From assembly GCA_001001045.1 (NCBI GenBank), contig LCIL01000003.1, positions 1-34,396 on the forward strand: 34,396 nt of DNA, given 5' to 3'. Positions within the stretch are counted from its first letter, which is position 1. Each line of letters begins with the position of its first letter. The DNA is from Candidatus Woesebacteria bacterium GW2011_GWA1_44_23. Lineage in GTDB: Bacteria > Patescibacteriota > Microgenomatia > UBA8517. Below the pieces are notes generated by a model that had not been told where the DNA came from, ran no database searches, and saw only the letters and a list, made by a program, of their open reading frames with translations. The translations under genes and the position numbers were made by a program. Shown here piece after piece: positions 18,757 to 27,266 of this stretch.

Positions 18757-19275
18757 TTAAAAGGGTATATCCTCCTCGGCAGGTTCCTCAACTTCTTCTT
18801 TCTTATCTTCCTTCTTTTTTCCCTTAACCGCTTTAGCCTTCGCATCGGAATCGCCGGCTTTGGTTTGCCGAGGTTCCGGGACGGCTTCCGGAATTTCTAT
18901 TCCCGCATCGGGTATCGCCATTTCCCCTTCTTCGGGAAAATCGCTCTTTTTATCCAAAATCACCATGTCGCTAATTACCACTTCGGTTCTTTGTTTTTGG
19001 GCTCCGTCAGTTCCCTGCCAGCTCCTGGTGGAAAGACGGCCCTCCACGTAAACCTTTCTGCCTTTTTTGAGAAGCTGCGCGCAGATTTCGGCCAGTTTAT
19101 TCCAAGCAACAACATTGTGAAACTCCACATCTTCCTTCTTTTCTCCGTCTACAGTCCAGCTTCTGTTGGTGGCAACCCCGAAAGTGCAAACCGCCGTTCC
19201 TTGGGGCGTGTAGCGCATTTCAGGATCCCTTGTAAGGTTCCCTATAAGCATTACTTTGTTTAAACTTCGTGCCAT
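18757..19275 (-). CDS. ssb: single-stranded DNA-binding protein
   Basis: MARSLNKVMLIGNLTRDPEMRYTPQG OB fold; acidic EEDIPF tail. Confidence 0.96.
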   Translation of the reverse strand: MARSLNKVMLIGNLTRDPEMRYTPQGTAVCTFGVATNRSWTVDGEKKEDVEFHNVVAWNKLAEICAQLLKKGRKVYVEGRLSTRSWQGTDGAQKQRTEVVISDMVILDKKSDFPEEGEMAIPDAGIEIPEAVPEPRQTKAGDSDAKAKAVKGKKKEDKKEEVEEPAEEDIPF

Positions 19276-19571
19276 TATTTGTCTTTTCTAATCAGCAAAA
19301 ACCTTATCAGGTCCGGGTCAGTCCTCAGTTTATCATTTAACGCTTTTACGCTCTTTGGGTCAAGTTCAAGCTCGAAATAAAGATAGAGTCCGGTTTCGCT
19401 TTTGCCCAATTTGTAGGCCAATTCCTTTACTCCCCACTCTTTGGACTCGGCCACGGCTCCTTTAAAAATCTTAAGGGTTTTCTCCAAAGTTTCAACTACC
19501 TTTTTCTTTTTGACGGCTCCCGATTTGCCGTCCAAAACCAAAGTCAGTTCGTATTTATTCATCGCCTGCAA
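19275..19571 (-). CDS. rpsF: 30S ribosomal protein bS6
   Basis: bS6 fold sequence; canonical rpsF-ssb-rpsR order. Confidence 0.92.
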   Translation of the reverse strand: MQAMNKYELTLVLDGKSGAVKKKKVVETLEKTLKIFKGAVAESKEWGVKELAYKLGKSETGLYLYFELELDPKSVKALNDKLRTDPDLIRFLLIRKDK

Positions 19572-19612
19572 TTATAAATTAGAAATCGGTAATAAGCAAT
19601 CAGGGTTTGAGG

Positions 19613-20716
19613 CTAGGTTCCTATTTTAAATTCCACCACATCTCCGTCTTTTATGGTGTAATCCCGCCCTTCAGAACGGACTTTGCCAAGCTCGCGGCAG
19701 ATCTTCCAACCGCCGTTCCCGACAAAATCGGTGAAGGTAACCACATCGGCTTTGATGAACTTTTTAATGAAATCGGTGTGGATTACCCCTGCGGCTTCCT
19801 GGGCATTAATGCCATCCTTGATGGTCCATGCCCTGACCTCTTTTTCTCCCGCGGTAAGAAAAGTGATCAGCCCGAGGGTGGCAAAGGCTTTTTGAATCAG
19901 TCTTTCAAGACCCGATCCTGTAATCCCGAGGTCTTTCATGTAAATTTTTTGATCTTCTTCGGAAAGTTCCGAAAGTTCGGATTCTGTTTTGGCACAGATT
20001 GCCACAATCTGGTTTTTATCAACCTTCAACTCCTCCGCATATTTAGCTTCCAAATTGTCCACGTCCCCCAGGGAACTTTCATCAACATTTAAAACGATGA
20101 GTATCGGTTTGGCTGTAAGAAGACTTAAACTTTTGGCTATTTTTTCTTCTTCCTCGGTTAACGCAACGTCCCTGGCCGGGGTCCCCTTTTGAAGTTCGTT
20201 TTTCAGTCTTGTCACAACTTCCCACCATTTAACCAGTTCTTTATCCGGAGTATTCCCCGGATCCTTCTGTTTTTCAAGGGTCTGAAAGTCGGCAAGAGTC
20301 AACTCCGTTTCCACAACCTCAAAATCGGTTTTGGGATCAGCCACTCCCTGTTTGATTATATCGGGGTCGGAAAATGCGCGGACTACGTGGCAAATTGCGG
20401 AAGTTTCCCTTATATGACTCAAGAACTTATTCCCAAGTCCTTCCCCTTTACTTGCTCCGGCAATAAGACCTGCAATATCAACAAACTCGACGGTAGCGGG
20501 AATTTCGGGGGGAAGGTTTGCCATATTCTCGGCCTTTTTTGTAACTTCGGCAAGCTTTCCCAGACGCCCGTCCGGAACCGGAATCACACCAATATTCGGC
20601 TCAATCGTTGCGAACGGAAAATTTGCAACATAGGCTTGCTGGCGCTTTAAAAGCGCGTTAAAAAGGGTAGACTTTCCAACATTCGGAAGACCCACTATGC
20701 CGCACGAGATATTCAT
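19613..20716 (-). CDS. ychF: redox-regulated ATPase YchF
   Basis: CGIVGLPNVGKSTLFNALL, NxxE-type G4 region, C-terminal TGS domain. Confidence 0.96.
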   Translation of the reverse strand: MNISCGIVGLPNVGKSTLFNALLKRQQAYVANFPFATIEPNIGVIPVPDGRLGKLAEVTKKAENMANLPPEIPATVEFVDIAGLIAGASKGEGLGNKFLSHIRETSAICHVVRAFSDPDIIKQGVADPKTDFEVVETELTLADFQTLEKQKDPGNTPDKELVKWWEVVTRLKNELQKGTPARDVALTEEEEKIAKSLSLLTAKPILIVLNVDESSLGDVDNLEAKYAEELKVDKNQIVAICAKTESELSELSEEDQKIYMKDLGITGSGLERLIQKAFATLGLITFLTAGEKEVRAWTIKDGINAQEAAGVIHTDFIKKFIKADVVTFTDFVGNGGWKICRELGKVRSEGRDYTIKDGDVVEFKIGT

Positions 20717-20732
20717 GAGCGTATTTTAGCAT

Positions 20733-21536
20733 TTATAACTCAAAATCCAGAACCAAAGGTAAATGGTCAGAAACATCCTTATCGAGGACTTTAAAATTAT
20801 TTACTTTAAGATTCGGACTTACAAACACATAATCAACAACATTTCTTCTGTTGCCACTTAGTTCATTAGACGACGGTCTTGTGGATTTGACTTTGAATCT
20901 GTCTATTAAATTCGTAAAATCTTTTTCAAAAACCTTAATTGATGGTGTTTCCGGAAACAAATTAAAGTCTCCACAAACAATCACATTACCCTTAAATGAA
21001 GAGGCATAATTAAGAATCTTTTTACACGCTTCAAATGTTTTATCGTTTCCTTTTTTGTCTCTGGTCCAAATCCCGTGGTAATTAATTATTCTTAAAGATT
21101 TACCACCATCTACTAATATATCGGTTATTAAAATTGCTCTTTCCTGTTCGTTAGGCCATTTTTCTTCTCGACTGGGATTGTAAGAAAAATCCCCCTCCAA
21201 AAATATACTACTAGCTTCTGATATTTTAAATTTAGATTTGGTATAGTTCCCCATTTCTAGAAACCCTTTCGGGTCGAAATGGAAATTCCCCTGTCCATGA
21301 AAATCCTTCATCTTAATTTCCCCAAAAACATTTGTGGGGCCAAAAAAACTATATTTCAAATCACCCGTCCCCTCATCAATTGTGTCTTTGGAAATAAATT
21401 CTTTATCAACACCATCAACCAAACCCCTAGTTACCTCTTGAAAACAAGCAATATCAGGGCATTCCTCTTTCAAATAACCAGCTAGTTTTGGATTGTTTGG
21501 CTCAAACAAGGCTGCATTAAGAGTGATTAATTTCAT
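20733..21536 (-). CDS. endonuclease/exonuclease/phosphatase family protein
   Basis: LNAALFE..., CFQEV, GDFNLFP, SDHLPLVLD motifs. Confidence 0.85.
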   Translation of the reverse strand: MKLITLNAALFEPNNPKLAGYLKEECPDIACFQEVTRGLVDGVDKEFISKDTIDEGTGDLKYSFFGPTNVFGEIKMKDFHGQGNFHFDPKGFLEMGNYTKSKFKISEASSIFLEGDFSYNPSREEKWPNEQERAILITDILVDGGKSLRIINYHGIWTRDKKGNDKTFEACKKILNYASSFKGNVIVCGDFNLFPETPSIKVFEKDFTNLIDRFKVKSTRPSSNELSGNRRNVVDYVFVSPNLKVNNFKVLDKDVSDHLPLVLDFEL

Positions 21537-21554
21537 TGGCTCAATTTTAATCCA

Positions 21555-21734
21555 TCATAAATTACAAAACAATGGAGGAACTTTTGAATGAATTATCTGT
21601 CCCAACTCGTTCCTTTCAATGATTAAACGCTCTTTATTGGCTTTCGGAATTGGAAGCTTGAAGTTAAATTCAAAAGTTGGGACAGTGAAATGAGTATCCC
21701 AACTTCTAAGGAACTCATGAAGGTATTTTAGCAT
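21555..21734 (-). CDS. repeat-family small protein, copy 1
   Basis: MLKYLHEFLRSWDTHFTVPTFEFNFKLPIPKANKERLIIERNELGQIIHSKV..., aligns with copy 2 with mainly third-position and conservative changes. Confidence 0.6.
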   Translation of the reverse strand: MLKYLHEFLRSWDTHFTVPTFEFNFKLPIPKANKERLIIERNELGQIIHSKVPPLFCNL

Positions 21735-21738
21735 ACCC

Positions 21739-22362
21739 CTAAATCTCCTGAACAATTACCTCCCCGTCACGCACTGTCTTATAGATCATCCCCTTCTTCT
21801 TGTAATATCTAATAGTTTCATCAACTTTTACAGATTCGGGGTGGTCAGATTTGTAGTGAGGAACAAAGATAAAGTCGATCAAATCCAATCCGTCCCAAAT
21901 AACATCGGTGCTATAACCTTTAGAAACAATATTGGGTTCATCAACAATCTCCAACCCTTTTAGTGTTGGAGAAAGAATACAACACCCTGCACTGTATCCG
22001 CCATAAACTAGTTCTTTATTATTTTTTTGAGATAGAAGCCATTTATCAAAACCGCTTTGCTTATAAGCCCGCCTCAAAATAAAAGTATTCCCTCCCCTAA
22101 CCCAAATTAGTCCGAACTCCGACATCTTCCCGAATAATTCATTGTGCTTACCAAAATATTTTTTTAAATCGACCACTTCTGGATTAAACCCAAGATTTAT
22201 TAACTCATCCATATTCGCCCGAATTTTTTCTCTTATTAATTCCTTGTCCTCTATATTATCTAATGCATTCGGAATCACTGCTGCTCTCTTGTTCTTACCG
22301 ACCATATCGACTAAAACTTGAGGATCATCGCCTAAGCGATAAGAGGAAAGATAAAGTTTCAT
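21739..22362 (-). CDS. pepE: peptidase E (S51 family)
   Basis: MKLYLSSYRLGDDP; GGNTFILRRA; GYSAGCCIL nucleophile motif; start moved to the ATG at 22362. Confidence 0.82.
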   Translation of the reverse strand: MKLYLSSYRLGDDPQVLVDMVGKNKRAAVIPNALDNIEDKELIREKIRANMDELINLGFNPEVVDLKKYFGKHNELFGKMSEFGLIWVRGGNTFILRRAYKQSGFDKWLLSQKNNKELVYGGYSAGCCILSPTLKGLEIVDEPNIVSKGYSTDVIWDGLDLIDFIFVPHYKSDHPESVKVDETIRYYKKKGMIYKTVRDGEVIVQEI

Positions 22363-22375
22363 AAATCTGTTTATC

Positions 22376-22552
22376 TTAACATACTGGATATTGCTTGAGC
22401 ACCCTAGAATGAACAATCTGTCCCATACTATTCCTCTTGGTAATTATTCTTTCCCTGTTTGGCTTTGGGATTGAAAATTTGAAGTAAAAATCAAAAGTTG
22501 GGATGCCAAAATGAGCATCCCCACTGAAAGACTCATGAGCGTATTTTATCAT
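22376..22552 (-). CDS. repeat-family small protein, copy 2 (below the ORF-track length cutoff)
   Basis: Manual translation: MIKYAHESFSGDAHFGIPTFDFYFKFSIPKPNRERIITKRNSMGQIVHSRVLKQYPVC*. Confidence 0.6.
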   Translation of the reverse strand: MIKYAHESFSGDAHFGIPTFDFYFKFSIPKPNRERIITKRNSMGQIVHSRVLKQYPVC

Positions 22553-22560
22553 TTTTGAAG

Positions 22561-22586
22561 ATTCTCTGTCCCAACTTTTGAAAATT
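22561..22586 (-). repeat. fragment of the same repeat family
   Basis: TTTTCAAAAGTTGGGACAGAGAAT on the minus strand resembles copy 1 segments (TTCAAAAGTTGGGACAG; GTTGGGACAGATAAT). Confidence 0.5.
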
Positions 22587-22630
22587 TTATTGCTAGTATC
22601 TGCTTTTTAAAGTATACTTTCATTTCGTTC

Positions 22631-23167
22631 ATGAAAGTAACATTTCTTTTATTAATCTTGTTTTTACTGCTGTTGACAAAAACAGATCAGGCTTTGGCTG
22701 AAATAAAAGTTATTGAATCACCAACACCCACGCTCAATAAAATCCTGCTTCCTGCCGGATCTCCCCTACCACAAAAACCGCTGCTTCCCACTGGAACACC
22801 CCGACCGATCAAACCCCTGCTATCGCCTATTCCTGCTCCGGTTAAAGTTCAGAGCGGCATTCTACTGGAAGTTAATGAATCAGGAAAATTGGTGGCTGAA
22901 ACGGACTCCATTAAAAAAGTGCTTGCCAAAAATCCCGAGGAAATAACCGGTTTAGCCAAAAACCAGGGTTTGGATGAGGTTACCGAACTGAATCTCAACG
23001 AATCAGCCGGAGAGTTTAAATATGTAGTCAACGGTAATAAGATTGAAAAATTGCTGTTAGTTTTCCGGGTCTCATTACCAACCGCCCTGACCTTCAGTGA
23101 TTCCGGAAAGCTGGAAAAATCTATTCAGTCTCCGCTGGTTAAGTTAATTGATTTCCTCAGTAACTGA
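22631..23167 (+). CDS. secreted protein with Pro-rich segment, unknown
   Basis: Signal peptide MKVTFLLLILFLLLLTKTDQALA; LLPxGxPxP-type repeats. Confidence 0.65.
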   Translation: MKVTFLLLILFLLLLTKTDQALAEIKVIESPTPTLNKILLPAGSPLPQKPLLPTGTPRPIKPLLSPIPAPVKVQSGILLEVNESGKLVAETDSIKKVLAKNPEEITGLAKNQGLDEVTELNLNESAGEFKYVVNGNKIEKLLLVFRVSLPTALTFSDSGKLEKSIQSPLVKLIDFLSN

Positions 23168-23202
23168 AGGAGTTATTCTATATTAGCCTTATGTAAAGTT
23201 AT

Positions 23203-23275
23203 GAAGAATTTGAAGTCAAAAATTGGGATGCCGAAATGAGTATTCCAACAGAAAGGCTCATGGGGCAATTCTAAT
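23203..23275 (-). repeat. degenerate copy 3 of the repeat family
   Basis: Minus-strand frame HEPFCWNTHFGIPIFDFKFF matches copies 1 and 2; no intact ORF in that frame. Confidence 0.6.
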
Positions 23276-23297
23276 ATTTGGGTATAAAAATATACAG

Positions 23298-23819
23298 CTA
23301 GGTTACAATTTTCGTAGTACTTAATTCCTTGAGTTTGGCCACAAGTTCTTTCACCGTGTAGCCGGATGTATCTATTTGTTTATTTTCAAAAATTCTTAGC
23401 CCCTCAATAATTCTTCTCGCAAGAACTGCCTCTTTGGTTCTCAAATTTGCTATTTTTATTTCATTCTCTTCAAAAGTTTTTGAAATAATAACCAGCTGCG
23501 AAAAGAAGACCACAGTATTGATAAATATGTTGGAAATATCTTTTATATCAACACTGTGGACCTCGGATGAAAATATATGGCGGTTTATTATCGTAATTCT
23601 CCCCTCTTCTATATTGAGGATGTCGGGAAAGGGATCAAAAGGAAACCTGTGGGAAGAAACGCTGACCAGAATTCTGTTTGATTTTTTGACCAATTTTGCC
23701 ACGGCTCTAACCTCTGCCCTTTCTTGTTTTTTAACAGCCCTGGTCTCTTCCTGGTGTATTTTTAGCTTTTCCGATACAACATTCACACTCCCCTTTTGAT
23801 CATATATCTTTGTTTCCAT
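23298..23819 (-). CDS. conserved hypothetical protein
   Basis: 173-aa ORF, no signal peptide; charged N-terminal region then alpha/beta domain. Confidence 0.6.
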   Translation of the reverse strand: METKIYDQKGSVNVVSEKLKIHQEETRAVKKQERAEVRAVAKLVKKSNRILVSVSSHRFPFDPFPDILNIEEGRITIINRHIFSSEVHSVDIKDISNIFINTVVFFSQLVIISKTFEENEIKIANLRTKEAVLARRIIEGLRIFENKQIDTSGYTVKELVAKLKELSTTKIVT

Positions 23820-23826
23820 TACAAAT

Positions 23827-23964
23827 TTAGCTTAAAAAACGAACAACCAATACAATTACTGCTATTACTAGTAATAGATGAATCAAGCCTCCGCCAATAT
23901 GCATAGAGAATCCTCCCAGCCAGGCAATAATCAATATAACGATCACAATATCAAGTAGTCCCAT
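23827..23964 (-). CDS. lmo0937-like small membrane protein (DUF5670-type)
   Basis: Manual translation: MGLLDIVIVILIIAWLGGFSMHIGGGLIHLLLVIAVIVLVVRFLS*; AGGGGGTGAG ribosome-binding site; absent from the ORF track (45 aa). Confidence 0.8.
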   Translation of the reverse strand: MGLLDIVIVILIIAWLGGFSMHIGGGLIHLLLVIAVIVLVVRFLS

Positions 23965-23996
23965 ATGTCTCACCCCCTAACACTCATTCCGACCAA

Positions 23997-24386
23997 TCAC
24001 TCTGCTCTCTCGCGGGAAAGTATTCTGATCAAAGCCACTATTCCCCAGGCTAAAACAGCGTAGACGATAACGGCAACCAGTGTCGCAGGCTCAAGAATAG
24101 CAGTGGTTTCTACACCGGTAGCTGTAGCCTGACGGAATATTCCTCTAAAAGGTATGATAAAAATCCCGGTTAGGGTATAAATTAAACTCACAAAAGTGCT
24201 TCCCTGACTTGCTCCTGCAAGCTTAAAAATTAAACGGAAAATCAGGAGAACCTCCAGTATTCCAAACAGGAAATAGACCAAACGTTCCACTGTTTGATTA
24301 CTACTTACCTCCGCCTTGGCCGGAGCCACCGTCTCATTATTTTCTGTTCTGACTGTTTCTCTTACGATTTCTGCCATATTACTCAC
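23997..24386 (-). CDS. YggT-like integral membrane protein
   Basis: FGILEVLLIFRLIFKLAGAS...FIIPFRGIF; RBS GGGGGTGAG. Confidence 0.65.
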   Translation of the reverse strand: MSNMAEIVRETVRTENNETVAPAKAEVSSNQTVERLVYFLFGILEVLLIFRLIFKLAGASQGSTFVSLIYTLTGIFIIPFRGIFRQATATGVETTAILEPATLVAVIVYAVLAWGIVALIRILSRERAE

Positions 24387-24547
24387 CCCCTTTTGATCAT
24401 TGTCACTTTAGGTAAATATTTCATTAATGATCTTTCTACAAGTGCGGTTAAACTTAATTCTTCAATAACGGCCTGGGCCTTGGCGTGTTTGACAATCGCA
24501 GGCTTCATAAAGAGGGTTAAGCGTTGTTTACCATTCCTTTTTGTCAT
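24383..24547 (-). CDS. small RHH/Arc-like protein (tentative)
   Basis: MTKRNGKQRLTLFMKPAIVKHAKAQAVIEELSLTALVERSLMKYLPKVTMIKRG; 4-nt overlap with the next gene; internal start in ORF 24383-24757. Confidence 0.55.
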   Translation of the reverse strand: MTKRNGKQRLTLFMKPAIVKHAKAQAVIEELSLTALVERSLMKYLPKVTMIKRG

Positions 24548-24567
24548 ATTTCTGTCGACTTCCTTTT

Positions 24568-24930
24568 TCAAAGAAAAACAGAAAGGATAAGTCCTACTAT
24601 AATTACAAGAACGATGACGTTGGGTAGTCCTGTTATGGCCAGGATGCCCAGAACCGAGAGGATCCAAAGGATTAAGAGAATCCCGGCTATCGTCTGAAGC
24701 GGCGCGGGTAAAATTCCTATCGCCCAGACAACAACAATAAGAATCAGAAGTTCCCACAAGGTAACAGGGTGACCGTTAATCGTAAAAAGAGAAACGTTCG
24801 GGATGGGAATTCCCGAAAGAGGCATATACCCGAGAAACCAAAGGATGACAAGTATGACAACAATTGCAATTAGCATAAGTACTTGAATTATACGTAGACG
24901 GGAAGTAATAGTCTGTAATTTAAATAACAA
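24568..24930 (-). CDS. small multi-TM membrane protein
   Basis: Very hydrophobic 120-aa ORF; start uncertain. Confidence 0.6.
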   Translation of the reverse strand: MLFKLQTITSRLRIIQVLMLIAIVVILVILWFLGYMPLSGIPIPNVSLFTINGHPVTLWELLILIVVVWAIGILPAPLQTIAGILLILWILSVLGILAITGLPNVIVLVIIVGLILSVFL

Positions 24931-24952
24931 ATATTGTGTGATCTGAAACTGC

Positions 24953-25666
24953 TTAGGTTTTTGCGTTATTTGAAGTTAATTCGGCATTCATAAGGGGAAT
25001 ATTGCCGATAAATATTGCGCGGTCAATGTGCTCGACTAATCCTTTTTTCTCGAGTCTTGCCATTTCAACGCTTGCGGTTTCTCTGGCCACCCCGACAAGT
25101 GTTGCTATGTCCTGCTGGGTAAAGTGATGGGTAATTAAAACACCCTTGCCTTTTTCTTCCCCAAAATGTTTGGCTATATATAGGAGGACCGATATAACCC
25201 TCCTATATGCGTCGCTGAATACCAAATTCTCCATGCGGGTCAAGGTTTCCGCGTAGCGTTCTATCAGTTCACTAAGAAGCTCAAAGACAATAGTGGGTTT
25301 GTCTTTAATAAAATTGACTACATCTTCTCTGGGTGCACGTCCAACTTCAACCGGAGTCAAAGCTTCAAAAAAGTAAACATTGGGGGTGCCGTTTATTGCC
25401 CAAACCATGGGAAAATATGAGACGGGTCTTAGAATATGAAGCGTAAGTTCAAAACCGGTTTTGGAGATAGTATATTGTCTGACGTAGCCTTTAGTTAAAC
25501 AAAAAATACCTTGGGGATCGTCGTCAGCCCTGATGAGCGTCTCCCCTTTTTTGTAACTCCGAGTTTTAAACTGTTTGTAAAACTCTTCAAACTCTTTGGT
25601 CTTGCCTGTATCCATTAAGGTTTTCCGGGAAGTTTGCAAACCCATTATATAACCGGAACACAACAA
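24953..25666 (-). CDS. Crp/Fnr family transcriptional regulator
   Basis: cNMP-binding-like domain (GETLIRADDDPQGIFCLTKGYVRQY) and HTH (FTQQDIATLVGVARETASVEMARLEKKGLV). Confidence 0.9.
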   Translation of the reverse strand: MLCSGYIMGLQTSRKTLMDTGKTKEFEEFYKQFKTRSYKKGETLIRADDDPQGIFCLTKGYVRQYTISKTGFELTLHILRPVSYFPMVWAINGTPNVYFFEALTPVEVGRAPREDVVNFIKDKPTIVFELLSELIERYAETLTRMENLVFSDAYRRVISVLLYIAKHFGEEKGKGVLITHHFTQQDIATLVGVARETASVEMARLEKKGLVEHIDRAIFIGNIPLMNAELTSNNAKT

Positions 25667-26139
25667 AAGAAAGACCCCTGCTTTTGAGGATTTACTGTTT
25701 AGCTAATCTTCGAAGTCAACACTGTTAAAAAATCTTTAACAATACTGTCTTTATACATCTTCTTTATCCAGCTGCTTGAACTGCGTTTTTCAATGGCCAT
25801 ATTCTTCCAAAAGAAACTCGCGGGTATGACAGAGCCGGAAAATAATTTATTTTGTATGGGAATTACGTTCATGTTTATGAGTCAGGTTGGGGCAGTAAAG
25901 AAGCAAAAGATATTTGTGTATAATTCGTTAATCTGCCTTCTCTAATATTAACTTTAAGGTTAACTATTACGATTACTATATTAAAAGTTATAGTTATCGG
26001 TTATGTTAATTACTGCCTCAACCTTGACTAATAAGAAGTATATTAGTAATTTTGCATATCTTCAGTAACTTAGATTTCTTTTTTAAAGTAATGTAAATTA
26101 CCTGAGTTATGTTATCTGTAAAATTGTGAAAAAAATAAC

Positions 26140-26610
26140 TTACAGACCCGTTGAATTTCGCTCCCTTATGGCCTGGTCGATCAAAAAAACCTGGTTCTCC
26201 CTGAGAAGAGGGAGTTTGTCCTGAGAAAAAAACCCGTATTTGGAAACCTCGTGACTTGGAGTAAAGTCGCCGCCTATAAATGCCCCCGTGTAGCACATAT
26301 CGAGTCGGGCATTATCTCTGTCGGTTCTGGTTTTAAGAGGTTCGTCAACACTTACAATGAGTCCCGACTCTTCTTTAATCTCCCGTTCCAAAGCCTCGCG
26401 CGGATGCTCTCCGGACTTCATATAGCCCCCGGGTAGCGCCCATGCATGAGACCGGTACGTATGCTTAAAAAGAAGAACTTCGCTTTTTTCGTTGAAAATA
26501 ATTCCGGTTACACCGATTAAAAATCTGTCCTGGAAAAAACGCATGACAAATATTTGTACTCCCTTGGGAAGGTTCAGTGCTTTATAAATTTTGGCCAGGA
26601 GATTTTTCAC
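26140..26610 (-). CDS. NUDIX hydrolase
   Basis: Nudix box GGYMKSGEHPREALEREIKEESGL. Confidence 0.92.
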   Translation of the reverse strand: MKNLLAKIYKALNLPKGVQIFVMRFFQDRFLIGVTGIIFNEKSEVLLFKHTYRSHAWALPGGYMKSGEHPREALEREIKEESGLIVSVDEPLKTRTDRDNARLDMCYTGAFIGGDFTPSHEVSKYGFFSQDKLPLLRENQVFLIDQAIRERNSTGL

Positions 26611-26951
26611 AAAGAGTTAGAATCTTCAGAATCTTTATCCGAACCGTGTTTCAGCTTTTCGTTTTCCAACTCCAACTGGTGAACACGTTTGGTTAGCTCA
26701 AGCACTTGGTCTTTCTCTTTTTTGATTTCCTTATTCTTACCACGCAATTTTAAGGAAGTGGAAATGGCGCGTATCAGATAGATCAAATAGGAAAAAACCA
26801 AGCCGACAAGAATGGATCCGATAATCACGAATATGAGGGGTACGTTTGAAAATGTGTAGAACTTAAGATTAACCGTAACGGGCATTAAATTAAATTTGGA
26901 AATATAGACAAGAAGTGAACCCGCAACTAAAAATAAAATCAAAATAAACAT
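26607..26951 (-). CDS. LapA/DUF1049-like membrane protein with coiled coil
   Basis: Two TM segments then Lys/Glu-rich coiled coil. Confidence 0.6.
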   Translation of the reverse strand: MFILILFLVAGSLLVYISKFNLMPVTVNLKFYTFSNVPLIFVIIGSILVGLVFSYLIYLIRAISTSLKLRGKNKEIKKEKDQVLELTKRVHQLELENEKLKHGSDKDSEDSNSL

Positions 26952-26969
26952 ATCCTATTATACTCCAAA

Positions 26970-27266
26970 TCAAAAGGATGAGGAGTCAGCACTTAAGGAG
27001 TTAAGTTCTTTATCTATTTGACCAAGATCCGTGCCGTCAAGGTCCGATGTTGCCCTATCCAGGTCCGCGCCGCTTTTTATAGAGGGCGCATTAGCGGCAC
27101 CTTCTTGATAATCCGCCTGATACTCCGCAGCGATACCGGCATTAACCGGCATCTCGCTGCCTATACTCTTCCTTGCTGTGAAATAGTAATAGGCTCCGGC
27201 TCCGACGACAACCAACGCGACTGCCGCGATGATTATTATTTGAATGAATCCTTTTTGTTTTTTCAT
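26970..27266 (-). CDS. short membrane-anchored/secreted protein
   Basis: MKKQKGFIQIIIIAAVALVVVGAGAYYYFTARKS anchor. Confidence 0.55.
   Translation of the reverse strand: MKKQKGFIQIIIIAAVALVVVGAGAYYYFTARKSIGSEMPVNAGIAAEYQADYQEGAANAPSIKSGADLDRATSDLDGTDLGQIDKELNSLSADSSSF

Noticed and set aside
26018-26296. 92-aa minus-strand ORF
   Set aside because: Alternative frame of the NUDIX gene 3' end extending into the AT-rich intergenic region
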